Shown in pieces: positions 53,634 to 64,000 of a DNA stretch of 64,000 nucleotides. Each line of letters opens with the position of its first letter. Within the stretch, counting starts at the first letter, position 1. Position numbers and translations under genes: made by a program. Origin of the DNA: Gaetbulibacter sp. 4G1 (lineage in GTDB: Bacteria; Bacteroidota; Bacteroidia; Flavobacteriales; Flavobacteriaceae). The notes under the pieces were generated by a model. It was given only the letters and a program-made list of their open reading frames with translations. It searched no databases and was not told the DNA's origin. Location of the stretch: assembly GCF_002741945.1 (NCBI RefSeq), contig NZ_MDVN01000023.1, positions 186,001 through 250,000 of the forward strand, given 5' to 3'.

Positions 53634-54371
53634 TTAAACATAGCTGTCTAATTTGTTATGCACCTTATCTATTTCTACATCAATATAAGCCTGGGCATAA
53701 TGTACATACCTATTAAACGAGTTGCTGGCATGGCTATGCCCACTTATTTTACGCACCAAATGTTCTGGCATACCTAATATTAATAAGGTTGTAATGGCAG
53801 TTCTACGCATCATGTGCGAGCTCATTTTATCGCAAAACCTAAGTTGCTTTTGTTTGCCGTTAATAGTTACTTTTTTTGCTTTCCCTAACTGCTCCCTTGT
53901 CATTTGTATGGGTTGTGTGTAACCAGCCTTCTCCCCTATTAATTTCAGGTTTCTGTTAAAAATAAATAAGCTTACATTTTTAAAAATGGGTGTTCTTGGC
54001 GAATTCGGTTTATATGCTTTATAAATAGCCACAGCATAACTAGGTAGCTTAATATAGCTATAGGTTTTTGTTTTTTTCGACTTTATTTTCAAGTACCAAT
54101 CGTCATTCTCCTTTTCAAAGTTTTTATTAGTAAGGCTAAAAACATCCGATATTCTTAAGCCTGTTGTACAGCCAAAAACAAAGGCATCCTTGGTACGTTT
54201 AATGGCTGGTGTTAAACTGTTTTCAAAATCTTTATCGTGTATTAAAAATTTTAACTGCTCTGGCGAAAGCACCAATATATCAACCTCTTCTTTACGCACA
54301 TAAAATAGTCTTTGAAAATTGCCCGTAGGGAAATCTTTGACGCCACAAGTTAAAAACTTGCGGTAGCGCAT
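53634..54371 (-). pseudogene. Tyrosine recombinase/integrase lacking its N-terminal domain
   Basis: A 245-residue remnant of a Bacteroidota-type integrase. The catalytic domain appears intact: TGLRISDVFSL (catalytic Arg), SSHMMRRTAITTLL (His-x-x-Arg), ISGHSHASNSFNRYVHYAQAY (His and Tyr). A normal member has about 400 residues with an arm-binding and SAM-like core-binding domain before this. Here only about 27 unrelated residues precede VLSPEQLKFLI, and they are encoded by sequence that looks like non-coding repeat DNA (54290-54371). Probably a 5'-truncated gene and no longer functional. Confidence 0.7.
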
Positions 54372-54420
54372 ACTATGGAACAGCGGGGGTAGCTCATACT
54401 ATGGAACAGCAGGGGAGAAT
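54369..54420. repeat. Two 26-base direct tandem repeats
   Basis: CATACTATGGAACAGCGGGG at 54369 and CATACTATGGAACAGCAGGG at 54395, period 26, differing at one position in the first 21. GC-rich against an AT-rich background. The first copy contains the start codon of the truncated integrase, and the adjoining GCGCTACCGCAAGTTTTTAA phrase is repeat-like. Confidence 0.75.
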
Positions 54421-54471
54421 TGTAAATATACAATTTACCATAAAAACAAGAAATGAATTACAAAATTTTTA

Positions 54472-54596
54472 CTGCATCGGATGATACATATCAAAGCCTC
54501 TTGTTATAAACTGAGGTCTGATTTCTGATGCTTTTCCGTTGAAGATATATATCGATGACCCGCCATGATTTGAGCCTTTCTAAGGTCGTCTTTCTG
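54472..54596 (-). pseudogene. C-terminal fragment of a second tyrosine recombinase
   Basis: Translating the minus strand from 54596 gives KDDLRKAQIMAGHRYISSTE, the terminal box of flavobacterial integrases (AGHRYxSSTExY). It continues KHQKSDLSL and hits a stop; a shift of frame recovers RGFDMYHPMQ, the expected ending. The catalytic Tyr position after SSTEK reads His. Stop, frameshift and lost tyrosine all mark it as dead. No upstream part of the gene remains. Confidence 0.7.
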
Positions 54597-54706
54597 CGTT
54601 CATAAATTAAATAACCAAAGTTTAGATTAGTTTTAGTTATTATCTCTTAAAATATTATCGAGTTTAACCTTTAACCAAATGGTCAAACCTTAAAAATTCA
54701 CCGCAT

Positions 54707-54736
54707 AAAAAAAACGAGCATAAACCTTATACCCGT
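54707..54736 (-). terminator. Terminator downstream of the RHS/immunity cluster
   Basis: Minus strand: ACGGGTATAA, three-base loop, TTATGCTCGT (54736-54714), then T7. All stem positions pair as RNA with two G-U wobbles. Confidence 0.75.
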
Positions 54737-54790
54737 TTTGTATCATTAATATTATTACTTTAATTTTCTAATTATTCTTAACGCCACTAT

Positions 54791-55240
54791 CTAAAAGCTA
54801 GCAAAATATTTATGAAGAAAAGTATCTATTAATACATACCTTTCTAATGATATAATTAAAATTAAACTTATCATTAATCGCAAGATAATGGATTTCCTCA
54901 CTTTTTCAAACCAAAGAAATTGTGTAGCTATAATCCATAAAAAGGGCTGAACCCAATATCCATACCAGTATTCCCCAAACATTCTATCAATTAAAGCTTC
55001 CTTCCTAATTTCAGAATCAAAGCCTAAAAGAGTAATAAACATACCTACCAACCACATGATAAAATAAAGAATTCCAAGATAACAAACAACTTTAGTAACT
55101 ATAACATCAATTTTATTTATTGACAATTCTTTTTTCCTTTTTAAGAAAAAAAGTATAACAATTACAATAGAAAACACCCCATAAAGAAAGAAAACGTCAA
55201 TAGTTATATCTCGAATTAAATTATTTATTATTCTAAACAT
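54791..55240 (-). CDS. Hypothetical membrane protein downstream of the immunity gene
   Basis: A 149-residue protein with four membrane segments (about residues 13-32, 46-72, 92-108 and 122-138), separated by charged loops such as KRKKELSINKIDVIV. No family I recognise. It starts 9 bases after the SUKH-ankyrin stop and ends at the cluster terminator, so it belongs to the RHS operon. It may be a second immunity protein or an accessory factor; nothing in the sequence decides this. Confidence 0.6.
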   Translation of the reverse strand: MFRIINNLIRDITIDVFFLYGVFSIVIVILFFLKRKKELSINKIDVIVTKVVCYLGILYFIMWLVGMFITLLGFDSEIRKEALIDRMFGEYWYGYWVQPFLWIIATQFLWFEKVRKSIILRLMISLILIISLERYVLIDTFLHKYFASF

Positions 55241-55249
55241 TTTTATTTT

Positions 55250-56128
55250 TTATAAACTTTGCATAGATTCCATATAATCTATCAATTCTTGATTTTCAGA
55301 CCAATATGATTTATTTAGTGCTGTTTGACCAAAATCATCTGTTGCCTTTATATCTGCCCCATTTTTTATAAGAATTTTTACAATCTCTAAATATCCACCT
55401 GAACTAGCCTGAATTAATGCAGTATCGTTATTTTGTGAAGAGTCTCTTTCATTTGGGTTTATTTGGTCTAAAGATAGAAGATATGATACTATATTAACAT
55501 GACCATTACCGCTAGCATTAAAAAGTGCGCCCGTGACATTAGCTCCATTCTCAATTGCAAACTTTAAAACTTTTAACTTATTAAATAAGGAAGCTACAAT
55601 AACTAAAGATTGATTAAATTCATTTCTAATTTCATTTATTGATACTCCATTTTCTATTCGATTTTTAAAATAGTCAATATCTTGAGTTCTGATTGCTCTA
55701 TCAAAATCATTTTCAGAAATTTCAAGTTTGTATAGATTACTAATAAAATCTGAAAAATTATCACTAATAAAAAACTTATCTTCCGTATCCTTATCTAAAT
55801 AAAATATATTATTGCTCTTAATTTCTAATAAAACTAAATTACCCCCACTATCAATAGCAATTGGCAAAAATTCTTCATTATTTCTTTTAATAAACTGGGT
55901 GTAATTATCCTTAATACTATATATCCCTTCTGTTATCCCAAAGAAAAATTGAATGTCAGTTTCAAATTCTTTATTAATAGTTTTAAAGATATTTGGGTTT
56001 GGTCTTCCCCCATTATTTTCTAGTAAAAACCCTTTATAATCTGTGGGCAAAGTCACACCCATCAATTTTTCAAAAGATAAAATATCTTGTTGTGTTGTAA
56101 TACCAAAGCTTTCTTTCAACTTAATCAT
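55250..56128 (-). CDS. SUKH (SMI1/KNR4) - ankyrin repeat protein, probable immunity protein
   Basis: A 292-residue cytosolic protein. Residues about 8-135 are a SUKH/SMI1-KNR4 domain: ILSFEKLMGVTLPTDYKGFL, ENNGGRPN, FLPIAIDSGGNLVLLEIKSN and DNFSDFISNLY. Residues about 165-290 are three to four ankyrin repeats (NGHVNIVSYLLSLDQINPNE, DTALIQASSGGYLEIVKILI, GADIKATDDFGQTALNKSYW). SUKH and ankyrin domains are both classic immunity modules of polymorphic toxins, and this gene lies directly after one. Start set at the ATG at 56126-56128, 13 bases past the toxin stop; a longer GTG start at 56173 would overlap the toxin gene. Confidence 0.85.
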   Translation of the reverse strand: MIKLKESFGITTQQDILSFEKLMGVTLPTDYKGFLLENNGGRPNPNIFKTINKEFETDIQFFFGITEGIYSIKDNYTQFIKRNNEEFLPIAIDSGGNLVLLEIKSNNIFYLDKDTEDKFFISDNFSDFISNLYKLEISENDFDRAIRTQDIDYFKNRIENGVSINEIRNEFNQSLVIVASLFNKLKVLKFAIENGANVTGALFNASGNGHVNIVSYLLSLDQINPNERDSSQNNDTALIQASSGGYLEIVKILIKNGADIKATDDFGQTALNKSYWSENQELIDYMESMQSL

Positions 56129-56141
56129 AATTCTATTTAAT

Positions 56142-59100
56142 TTATTCTTTTGGTGCATTTGTTGCTCTTCCACCGGTATGTCTTACTGCCTGATGCAAAT
56201 CAGTTGGAACAAGCTGTAATTTAGTGGAATTTTCAACATGATGCCAAGTATACCCTGCAGGTGTTTCGCTATAACCTGCCATTTTATTAGCTTGCGCAAA
56301 ATCTGTTGATGAATTTTTATTTAAACTTCCAATATCAACCGTCTTTTTTGCATAAGGTGTAAATTTAGGAAATCCTGATTTAGTAAACTCAACTCCATTA
56401 GGATATTTTTTTGCTAAAGTTGAACCTTTTTCAAACGATTTTGTTTTTCCAGCATATTTAGAGTTTATAGGATTTCTCCCATTCACTTTTTGAATACCAC
56501 CACTATTATCTTTAAGATCATTTACATTAGGTGTCTTTTTTGTTTCTGAAACTAATGCATTATTATTCTTTTTACTATTAACATTAGCTACTTGATTAGT
56601 TTGCTTAATTTGAGGCATTGACGAATTAGAACGACCTCTCATTGTTTTTCTTAAGAAGTAACTACGGATAGTCTCTTTAAGGATAGAAGGGTTTACCTGC
56701 TCATCTGTAGCAAACTTGCCACTTTGAATCGCTTTTACTGGGTCTTTCTTAAATTCATCAAAATTACCAATGTAGTTATAAAAACCACCCATAAATTGTT
56801 GATGATTATTTACATCTTGTCCAGTGATAGTAAATGTATAATGAACTGGTTGACCAGATTCAAATAAATTATATACAGTAACCCTTATATTCGCAAAAGC
56901 ACTATTTCTATCGTAAGTAAGTATTAATTTAGGTTCATCCCTATTTAAATTGATAACATAATCTTGTTGTTCAAGCCCTTCAAGTTCAATTGCATCAATC
57001 ACCCTGTTTTCACTAAAAGCATAAGGACTATTCCATGGATAAGTATCTGATAGTGGGTCTAAGCTTAAGAACCTACCCACTCTAGGGTCATGCATCCTAT
57101 ATTTATAGTTTATGCTATTCCCTTCCCCCTTAACTTCATCATCTTTCTCTTGTCCTTGGAAACCATATCTATAAGAGTCAGAGCTACCATGTCTATTAGG
57201 TAACAATTGACCAAAAGGATAGTAATCATTATATGTAAGAACGTCCGCAGTAAAGTTAGTAAAATTAAGTGGGTCTGCCACAATTTTTCGATCACTTACC
57301 ACACTTAATACATTACCTAAATGGTTACTAAGCTCGTAGCGTTTATCGCCTATAGTAATAGCATAAGTGTTTGGTGCCTCGACTGCTGCACTATAAGTTT
57401 CTATAGTTGCTAAAAAAGTACTTCCTGATTTGATTGTAGTACCAGGTTTTAAAATAATACTGTTACCTGCTTTTAAGGTAAGATTACCTGTAGGCTCTAC
57501 TGTATAAATAGATGGGTTTCCGGCTACACTTATATCTTGCTGAACCTGTACTGTTTTACTTGTGGTTAGCGTACCATTTAACAAGGTTTCGTTAAACGAT
57601 CCTTGTAGGTTTTTTTGCTCGATACCTAAACGCGAACTGCCATAAATATGGTGTTCTTTAAGTATTACTGCTTTATTTGCGGAAATGTTTGTAATATCAG
57701 ATTCGTTAGTTTCGTAAACCGCTAACACATTACCTTGTGCATCACGTGAATACAGTGTAGTAATATTATCTGGCATTATTGTTTTGGCTATACGGTTTCC
57801 TAAACCATCATAAGTAAAGCTTATTACGTTTCCGTTGGCTTTTGTAATACTAGCCACTTTACCGTCGACACGCCAATCGATATTAGTGATGCCTTCTGCA
57901 TGGTCTTTAATGAGTTGTCCTATTTGGTCATACTCATAATTATCCAAAGCTTGCCCAGAATCAATATCGGTATTAAAATTACCATCTAAAGCATTGTTTA
58001 CTTCTTGTACTGAGCGTAAACGGTTATTTGTTATTTGAAGGTTTTCATCTTCATCGTTTGCTTCATTATAATTATACTTAAAATTATCCATTGGGGTTAC
58101 TGCCCCTGAGCTGTTTACCGCTTCTCTGGTAAGTGTTTTTAAATTTCCGTTACGGTCATATTCATAAGCACTATTATAATTAGCATTTCCTGAAGCATCA
58201 TAGCCTTGCATAGATTTTATGCGGTTTAACTGATCGTAAGTATAATTGTTTACTTGTGTGCTTAAAGCAGTCTCATTAATATCAGCTATAGCAGTTGCCA
58301 TCTGTTTAATATTACCATTATACAGATTTCTGATATTGGGTTGTGCATTGGTTGTATTTGTAAAAGCACTAATGGTGCCTATAGAGGCATAATCATTGTA
58401 TCCCTCGGTAGCATCATCATAATAGTTTAATTGATACCCAAAGGCATCTTTTGCCACGGTTGAGCCTGTATCTCCATCTTTACCTAAATCTTTAGTAGGG
58501 TCTAGCACATCTGCATTCACACCTTTTAACCAACCTTGTAAAGTGTAGGCATAATCTATACCTTGTACTTGTTTGTCGCCTAGCATGGTTCTTGCTAATG
58601 GTCCATGATTAAAATAATCATAAGTGGCATCGGTTTCCCAATTAAAACCATCAGAGGAGGTTTGTACATTTACAATTCTGTTATCGGCATCATATTCATA
58701 TTTATGGATAAATTGATCCATCTCACCTTTTTGGTAGTATACCTTATTTACGTTTCCACTAATAAGATCGTAATCGTACTCCACCCGTTTTAACCCAGCA
58801 TAAGAATCTGCTGTTAGGGCTAATAATCGATTATGTTGTACTAGCTCTTTTACATTACCATGAATATCGTAATGGTAATACATGGCGTTATTAAAGTCTA
58901 TAAAATTAGTAGTCTGCGTTTTTTGGTCGTAATAATATACAGCAGTAACTCTATTTCTAGAACAATTAATAACTTCCTCTTCGCTAGTTACCGTATTAAA
59001 TACTGTGGTTGCATTGCTAACTGGTGTTGAATATACTGTATTGGTAACCTCGTTTTGTTGTGAGGAGATATTTTTAGGGAACCCAATGGCAGGTTCATCT

Positions 59101-62100
59101 GGAAATCCATCAGTTGATACGACATCACCTGTGGCAGTATCAATAAGTTTACCTGTAGTGGTATTTATAGCCAAAGCGTTACTAGGTATTAACTCGCCTG
59201 CTTCAACAATACGTCCTAATTTATCATAAACCGTATAACTAAATGTGTTATTAACTAATTGTTTAGCATTTTGTGATGCTACAATACGCCCTAATGCATC
59301 ATAAGCAAAACGTGTTTCTCCGCCATCCGGGGTTGATTGCCATACCAATTGATTTAAAGAATTATACCTATACTCTGTTTTTAAACGGTGAGTAGGCAGG
59401 AAATCACTAACTTCATCTGTATTTGTATAACGGTGTGCATTAATTTTATCGTTTAGAGTTAGGGTTCCTCCATCCACATCGTTTAATTGAGCATCGGTAA
59501 ACCTATCGACCCCTTCTGGTGGTACGGTTTGTATAAGGTTCCCTGCCTGATCGTAATAATATAAGGTGTATTGGTATTCTTTATCGTCATAATCCATCTC
59601 GAAGGTTTCCACGGCCTTTGTGGTAGCTTCTTCTAAATAAGCTTCTATAAAGGCTGCACGTTCTCGCTTTAAAAAGGCTTCGCGATTATCGCGCAAATAG
59701 GTATTATGTACATTTATAGCAAACTGTTTACATGGTCCATTCTCTGGAGGAGCCATAGTAATGTTTCCTGTACTTAAAGGTAATGGCCCTGGTAAACCCA
59801 TACAAGTACCGCTTAATGCTGCACTGGCTTCATCTGCTGTAAAACTAGCCTCAGTAAAAGTAGTCCAACTTTGTATGTTTTCTGGAGTTGCTACATTAGC
59901 TGTTACGTGTTGCGCATAGGCCGTTATAACCGATGTCATGCCTTGATAGCCATACCCGTACTCTGTAGCACCAAATTCTGCAATGGTTACATATTGTAGA
60001 GAATAGGTAGGGTCTGTAATTGATTTGATACCTAACTGTGTTAAATAATCGTCATAATCTGTAACCAAATATGCTAATTGTAACTCACAGAATTCTTCTT
60101 CGGTATATACTTGCTCTGTATCATTTAAAGTCACTAAAAGATTAGTAAAGTCAGTAAATTTATCTGTACAACTTACAGGCTCTACTGGTACTGGAGGGCA
60201 TGGAGTGTTACAAGATTCTTCTGGAATTAAAGCTTTTGAAGAAGAAGATTTTAATAATTGTACTGATGAATAAGAGTAGAAGCTACAAAAAAAGCCGTCA
60301 CCTTGAGAGCCAGTTGTTGATGTTCTATGCCAATTGTAAAACTCTGCATCATTAGTAGCAATTGTTGAACCTGAAGTAGTTGTATAGCTAATTGGAAAAC
60401 CAGTATTATTACTAACAAAATCTAAAGAAACAAAAGATTCAATTTGGCTCAAAGGAGTTGTATTTGAAGGTAGAGAAAGTGTAAGTTTATAATCGTTATT
60501 CAAAAAACCAATTTCAATTAAATATACGCCAACACCGCTCAAATTACAGGTTACTACACTATCGTTAAATGGGTATAATACAGGGTTTAAGTGCCACGCA
60601 TTATATTCCATTCTTTCTTTAAAAGGAGTCATCCCATTCTTAAGAGCAATATATGAAGAGAAGCCTTGAATTTGAAAAGATGTTACTCCTGAATTTTGTT
60701 TTGAATAATTTAAAACTTCATTAAATAAATCTAACATTAAAGATTCAAATTGTATCTCTATAGATCTCGTCGCACCATTATGGCAACTAATAATACTTGT
60801 TTCACAAACATCACCGATACCATCGCCATCTGTATCAATTTGATCAGGATTTGCTATGTTTGGGCAATTATCACTCACATCTAATATCCCATCACAATCA
60901 GTATCGGAAGGGTTACAACCATTTGTTGGTATGTAATAATCATTAATATCATCGCAACATAAAAAATTAAGGATTCGTGTATCATCTTCTACTATGGTGC
61001 CTAAAGCAACGCCACCTTGCCAACTTATTTTTATATTTTGTGCAATAATATTCGATTGGTCAGTATTATACTCATAATCTATATTATTAATGGTTGCATT
61101 AGCAGGTATTTGGGTATCTAAAATCATTTCCAGTTTTAGATTACCATCAATAGTAATGCTATAAATGTTACCAGCTTCATATTTCCAAGTGGCTACTTGT
61201 CCTCCAAAGAACTCTGGTAAATAGCCATTGGTATAATCATCTATATCAGAAATTGTAACTTCTGCTGTATTATTAACTTGATTGGTTGCTATTAACTCAT
61301 TTAGCAAACTCGTCATGGCTTTTGTAAAATAAGTTTCCTTATTACAAGTTCCTGTCTCATTCCAGGTGCTACCATTACCTAAATATTCGCCATGGCCACC
61401 AGCTAGTGGGTCGCTAATACTACAATCGGCAATACGGGCGGTAGTAACCCCATTAATGACTACTTCTTTATAAGCAATACCCACAGCTAATTTTGCCAAG
61501 GCCTGATATGTGAAATTTTGATTAGTTGCATTGTAATCAGCTTTAATAGTACTAATGCTTTGTATGTTCCAAGATGTTCCGTAATCATCCCAATTATATC
61601 CTGAGATGTTTACAGTTACGTCAGAGGACGTTCCAAATCCATCTATACTTAAGGTAAGGTTTCCTCCTGTTTTGTTAGCTTTTATAGTAGCACTTGTTTC
61701 AGTATCTGCTCCAAATTCTTCGAATAATTTCCTACCTAAATATTGCCCTGTGTATGGTTGATCAGCTATGCTACCGGCAATGCTTCTCTCTTTAAAATAG
61801 CCATCTAAGTAAATGGTTAAATCTCTTGCTAGTGGGCATACACCAGTGCTTAAAAAATAGCCGTAATCTACTTGTTCAGCAATGTCTTCTATGGCATCAG
61901 TAGGATTGGCAGCACTATTATAGAAAAAGTCTGATGGTACAAAACGCTTTTGTTTATTGGCATATTCTAAAGCATGCTCGTAATTGCATAATACATCTTC
62001 ACTAGTTCCTGTAGCTCCATTTATTGTGTTTACAATATTATTGTAAGCCGGATAATGTGCTAAAACATCGGTTAAATTTGACACTGCTCCTGTACTTCCT

Positions 62101-64000
62101 ATACAACCATTAAAACCGCCTTGCTGCAAAGCATATACATTAGTAAATAATGATTGGACACGTTGTTTTAGTGCTAAATAGTACGATTTATAAGTGTTCC
62201 ATAATTGGTCTTTTTGGACAGGAGTTAAATCTGTACCATCTGTTTTTTTTCCTGATAGCAAATTTAAGATCTGACTTGAACTTAGATTTGCAGCCAAAAT
62301 ATCACAATTAGACAAACTATTACATGTTACATTAGCAAAAGCAGAAACAATCATTGGATTTCCAGAGTTATCATAATCTGTATCTAATGCAATATCCATC
62401 ATGGCTTCTCTTGCAGAAAATAATGCTAGTGTTTCAAAATTGGTGACCGGTATTTGTGTGAAATAAGGATCTAAAGTGCTAATGGAAGAAGTATTTCCTA
62501 ATAATCCTGCTGTAACAGCATCGGCATGCGTAGTAATAGACTGCACATAGGAGTCAAAACCATCAGAGTTAAAAGTACCAACTCCACTAATATTTGTATT
62601 TAGCTTACATACTTCTTGCGTATATTCTAGATAGGCATATTCTGGATGATATACGATTAATGAGGCTGCCCAACTATCTTGCCAAATGTTTGGGTGCATA
62701 AAATCATTTGCATTTGCCAAATATTGTGGTTCTACTAGATATGCATTAGAAACGTCTACATCTTCTGTAGGGCTTACCGGAGCCTGATCTTCTATTTCTG
62801 GTAAATAGGTACCATCATCCTGTAAAATAACTTTTATCTCACTTATAGTGTCGTCGTCATTATAATAATGACCATTGGTATATAGTTGTGTAGGTGTATT
62901 GTCCTGTTCTAATTGATAATGTCTAGGGTTTTTCCAGCTGTTATATAAATCATCGCTGTCTTTTACCAATGCACTTCGCAATAGATTGTTTGTATTAAAA
63001 ATACTTAGTGGTAAAGTTTCTAAATTGTCTTTTTGATCTCCTGCATATTGTCCTAATGGACTCATATCCATTTTTAATAAATCCAAGATATTCTCACAGC
63101 TAAAAGAAGCTAATAGCTCTTCTTCTGTTGGTGATGCAGGAAGTGTACCATCATTACAAGGTTCGTTACAAGCGATAATAACATCATTATATTGAGTTAA
63201 AAAAGAAGCTGTCAACGCATTTTGCTCGTCTTGTGGTAAAGAATTAAAATAATTTGGATCATCGTCTAAAAGTGCTATTTGAGCATTTGCAAAATCTTGA
63301 GCGGTAGGGTAATCAGCCTTAAAAGCTAGCTCACAATCTTCGCAAGTTTCATAACAGCCTTCAAAATCTATAGGTTCTATAAGGTCAACCTCTGGCACAT
63401 AACATGTAGCATTATTAGGGTCTTCAAGCTTTGCAATATAAGCATCAGCATATTCTTCTACTTTAGCTTTATTAACGGTTAAAGTTTTAGCAACAGATAT
63501 AGTTCCCCGTTTTATATTATTAATAATTATTGGATCTGGCGTATAAGTACTATGGGGTACTCCTGTTCCTAAATTGAATGTATCTTCAAAAGGACTTCCT
63601 CCATCTAGAGGGGTTCCATCTTCAATTAAACTTTTGCCGTCTGCATCTAATACATCTATTTTAAGATCATATTCAAATGGGAATTCATTGTTTGTTGCAC
63701 AACCAAAAGTAAATTGGTCTGCTTTGTTAGTGATGCTATAATTAAACGTACGCGAACCATCAAATACTACCGTTTTTGTTCCTGTATAGGTTAACTGGTC
63801 GTTAAGGTTTCCAAAAACACCAGTACTCCCTATGGTATTATTATCCATTGGAGTATCAGTATCTAAGCTTGTGATTTTGTTAAGCAGATCTGAAGTGATA
63901 ATTTTGTGTAAAGAAGCCGTACTCTCATCATCTAAGGCATCTAAAATAAGATTGTTACCAGTGTCTTTTGGAGCATCTCCTGCTAAAGCCGTAGCAATAG
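56142..64000 (-). CDS. RHS/YD-repeat polymorphic toxin with C-terminal WHH nuclease, 5' end outside window
   Basis: At least 2618 codons; the frame stays open through the right edge, so the ATG at 63848 is not the true start. Counting from that ATG: about 1-975 is a non-repetitive Cys- and Asp-rich region. About 983-1013 is a thrombospondin type 3 calcium repeat ([20 protein letters not shown]). From about 1430 come YD/RHS repeats ([32 protein letters not shown]). About 2120-2150 holds [18 protein letters not shown], and the RHS core closes at [19 protein letters not shown] (about 2255). The last about 120 residues contain [17 protein letters not shown] and [10 protein letters not shown], the HNH/EndoVII WHH nuclease signature. 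Downstream SUKH-ankyrin immunity fits. Confidence 0.92.
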   Translation of the reverse strand, partial: IATALAGDAPKDTGNNLILDALDDESTASLHKIITSDLLNKITSLDTDTPMDNNTIGSTGVFGNLNDQLTYTGTKTVVFDGSRTFNYSITNKADQFTFGCATNNEFPFEYDLKIDVLDADGKSLIEDGTPLDGGSPFEDTFNLGTGVPHSTYTPDPIIINNIKRGTISVAKTLTVNKAKVEEYADAYIAKLEDPNNATCYVPEVDLIEPIDFEGCYETCEDCELAFKADYPTAQDFANAQIALLDDDPNYFNSLPQDEQNALTASFLTQYNDVIIACNEPCNDGTLPASPTEEELLASFSCENILDLLKMDMSPLGQYAGDQKDNLETLPLSIFNTNNLLRSALVKDSDDLYNSWKNPRHYQLEQDNTPTQLYTNGHYYNDDDTISEIKVILQDDGTYLPEIEDQAPVSPTEDVDVSNAYLVEPQYLANANDFMHPNIWQDSWAASLIVYHPEYAYLEYTQEVCKLNTNISGVGTFNSDGFDSYVQSITTHADAVTAGLLGNTSSISTLDPYFTQIPVTNFETLALFSAREAMMDIALDTDYDNSGNPMIVSAFANVTCNSLSNCDILAANLSSSQILNLLSGKKTDGTDLTPVQKDQLWNTYKSYYLALKQRVQSLFTNVYALQQGGFNGCIGSTGAVSNLTDVLAHYPAYNNIVNTINGATGTSEDVLCNYEHALEYANKQKRFVPSDFFYNSAANPTDAIEDIAEQVDYGYFLSTGVCPLARDLTIYLDGYFKERSIAGSIADQPYTGQYLGRKLFEEFGADTETSATIKANKTGGNLTLSIDGFGTSSDVTVNISGYNWDDYGTSWNIQSISTIKADYNATNQNFTYQALAKLAVGIAYKEVVINGVTTARIADCSISDPLAGGHGEYLGNGSTWNETGTCNKETYFTKAMTSLLNELIATNQVNNTAEVTISDIDDYTNGYLPEFFGGQVATWKYEAGNIYSITIDGNLKLEMILDTQIPANATINNIDYEYNTDQSNIIAQNIKISWQGGVALGTIVEDDTRILNFLCCDDINDYYIPTNGCNPSDTDCDGILDVSDNCPNIANPDQIDTDGDGIGDVCETSIISCHNGATRSIEIQFESLMLDLFNEVLNYSKQNSGVTSFQIQGFSSYIALKNGMTPFKERMEYNAWHLNPVLYPFNDSVVTCNLSGVGVYLIEIGFLNNDYKLTLSLPSNTTPLSQIESFVSLDFVSNNTGFPISYTTTSGSTIATNDAEFYNWHRTSTTGSQGDGFFCSFYSYSSVQLLKSSSSKALIPEESCNTPCPPVPVEPVSCTDKFTDFTNLLVTLNDTEQVYTEEEFCELQLAYLVTDYDDYLTQLGIKSITDPTYSLQYVTIAEFGATEYGYGYQGMTSVITAYAQHVTANVATPENIQSWTTFTEASFTADEASAALSGTCMGLPGPLPLSTGNITMAPPENGPCKQFAINVHNTYLRDNREAFLKRERAAFIEAYLEEATTKAVETFEMDYDDKEYQYTLYYYDQAGNLIQTVPPEGVDRFTDAQLNDVDGGTLTLNDKINAHRYTNTDEVSDFLPTHRLKTEYRYNSLNQLVWQSTPDGGETRFAYDALGRIVASQNAKQLVNNTFSYTVYDKLGRIVEAGELIPSNALAINTTTGKLIDTATGDVVSTDGFPDEPAIGFPKNISSQQNEVTNTVYSTPVSNATTVFNTVTSEEEVINCSRNRVTAVYYYDQKTQTTNFIDFNNAMYYHYDIHGNVKELVQHNRLLALTADSYAGLKRVEYDYDLISGNVNKVYYQKGEMDQFIHKYEYDADNRIVNVQTSSDGFNWETDATYDYFNHGPLARTMLGDKQVQGIDYAYTLQGWLKGVNADVLDPTKDLGKDGDTGSTVAKDAFGYQLNYYDDATEGYNDYASIGTISAFTNTTNAQPNIRNLYNGNIKQMATAIADINETALSTQVNNYTYDQLNRIKSMQGYDASGNANYNSAYEYDRNGNLKTLTREAVNSSGAVTPMDNFKYNYNEANDEDENLQITNNRLRSVQEVNNALDGNFNTDIDSGQALDNYEYDQIGQLIKDHAEGITNIDWRVDGKVASITKANGNVISFTYDGLGNRIAKTIMPDNITTLYSRDAQGNVLAVYETNESDITNISANKAVILKEHHIYGSSRLGIEQKNLQGSFNETLLNGTLTTSKTVQVQQDISVAGNPSIYTVEPTGNLTLKAGNSIILKPGTTIKSGSTFLATIETYSAAVEAPNTYAITIGDKRYELSNHLGNVLSVVSDRKIVADPLNFTNFTADVLTYNDYYPFGQLLPNRHGSSDSYRYGFQGQEKDDEVKGEGNSINYKYRMHDPRVGRFLSLDPLSDTYPWNSPYAFSENRVIDAIELEGLEQQDYVINLNRDEPKLILTYDRNSAFANIRVTVYNLFESGQPVHYTFTITGQDVNNHQQFMGGFYNYIGNFDEFKKDPVKAIQSGKFATDEQVNPSILKETIRSYFLRKTMRGRSNSSMPQIKQTNQVANVNSKKNNNALVSETKKTPNVNDLKDNSGGIQKVNGRNPINSKYAGKTKSFEKGSTLAKKYPNGVEFTKSGFPKFTPYAKKTVDIGSLNKNSSTDFAQANKMAGYSETPAGYTWHHVENSTKLQLVPTDLHQAVRHTGGRATNAPKE

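Noticed and set aside
56142..63848. RHS protein starting at the ATG at 63848
   Set aside because: The same frame continues without stop to the right edge, so this ATG is internal.
1..64000. CRISPR array, tRNA or rRNA genes
   Set aside because: I saw no regularly spaced direct repeats and no cloverleaf or rRNA-like segments on either strand.

Overview
The window is AT-rich chromosomal DNA of a member of the Bacteroidota, almost certainly a marine-type Flavobacteriaceae. The evidence is a SusC/SusD pair with FecI/FecR-type regulators, a type IX secretion C-terminal sorting domain, many lipoproteins, side-by-side glutamine synthetases of types III and II, a BlaI/M56 pair, TAnnTTTG-type promoters and few Shine-Dalgarno sites. 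The genus cannot be fixed from the sequence alone. No tRNA, rRNA or CRISPR array is visible.

1-11.7 kb: an M49 peptidase cut by the window edge, an SRPBCC/GyrI protein with a CrcB fluoride channel, a P450 with a DUF1684 lipoprotein, an MFS/VOC/DJ-1 operon, an Lrp regulator and several small or hypothetical genes. An orphan promoter, mini-ORF and terminator lie between the P450 and MFS genes. 11.7-20.9 kb: the fused B12 mutase IcmF, an OmpA protein, a thioredoxin-like protein, a PqqB-like metallo-hydrolase and lipoproteins. 21-25.7 kb: a metal-receptor-like protein, pyrF, a type I signal peptidase and prfA, then a minimal ABC ATPase with a 95-residue membrane partner. 25.8-31.5 kb: a T9SS cargo protein, a DUF3078 protein, purM and an ECF42-type sigma factor with its DGPF/YCII partner. 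31.5-40.2 kb: divergent glutamine synthetases, a monooxygenase, a Ca/Na antiporter, and a BlaI/M56 sensor pair with three palindromic operator candidates.

40.2-52.6 kb: the most coherent functional block. A FecI-type sigma factor and FecR anti-sigma factor flank an STN-containing SusC, a SusD, two lipoprotein glycerophosphodiesterases, an organophosphate:phosphate antiporter of the GlpT family and a HAD phosphatase. I read this as a surface-sensing uptake locus for glycerophosphodiesters, the phosphodiester counterpart of a polysaccharide utilisation locus. Hairpins sit at two gene junctions and probably set the stoichiometry.

52.7-64 kb: an accessory region. A YwqK/MORN-type protein is followed by two degraded tyrosine recombinases and a short tandem repeat. 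Then comes a very large RHS/YD-repeat protein, whose reading frame runs off the right edge, with a WHH-type HNH/EndoVII nuclease at its C-terminus. Immediately downstream are a SUKH (SMI1/KNR4)-ankyrin protein, the likely immunity protein, and a small membrane protein. This looks like a polymorphic toxin/immunity locus next to a decayed integration site.
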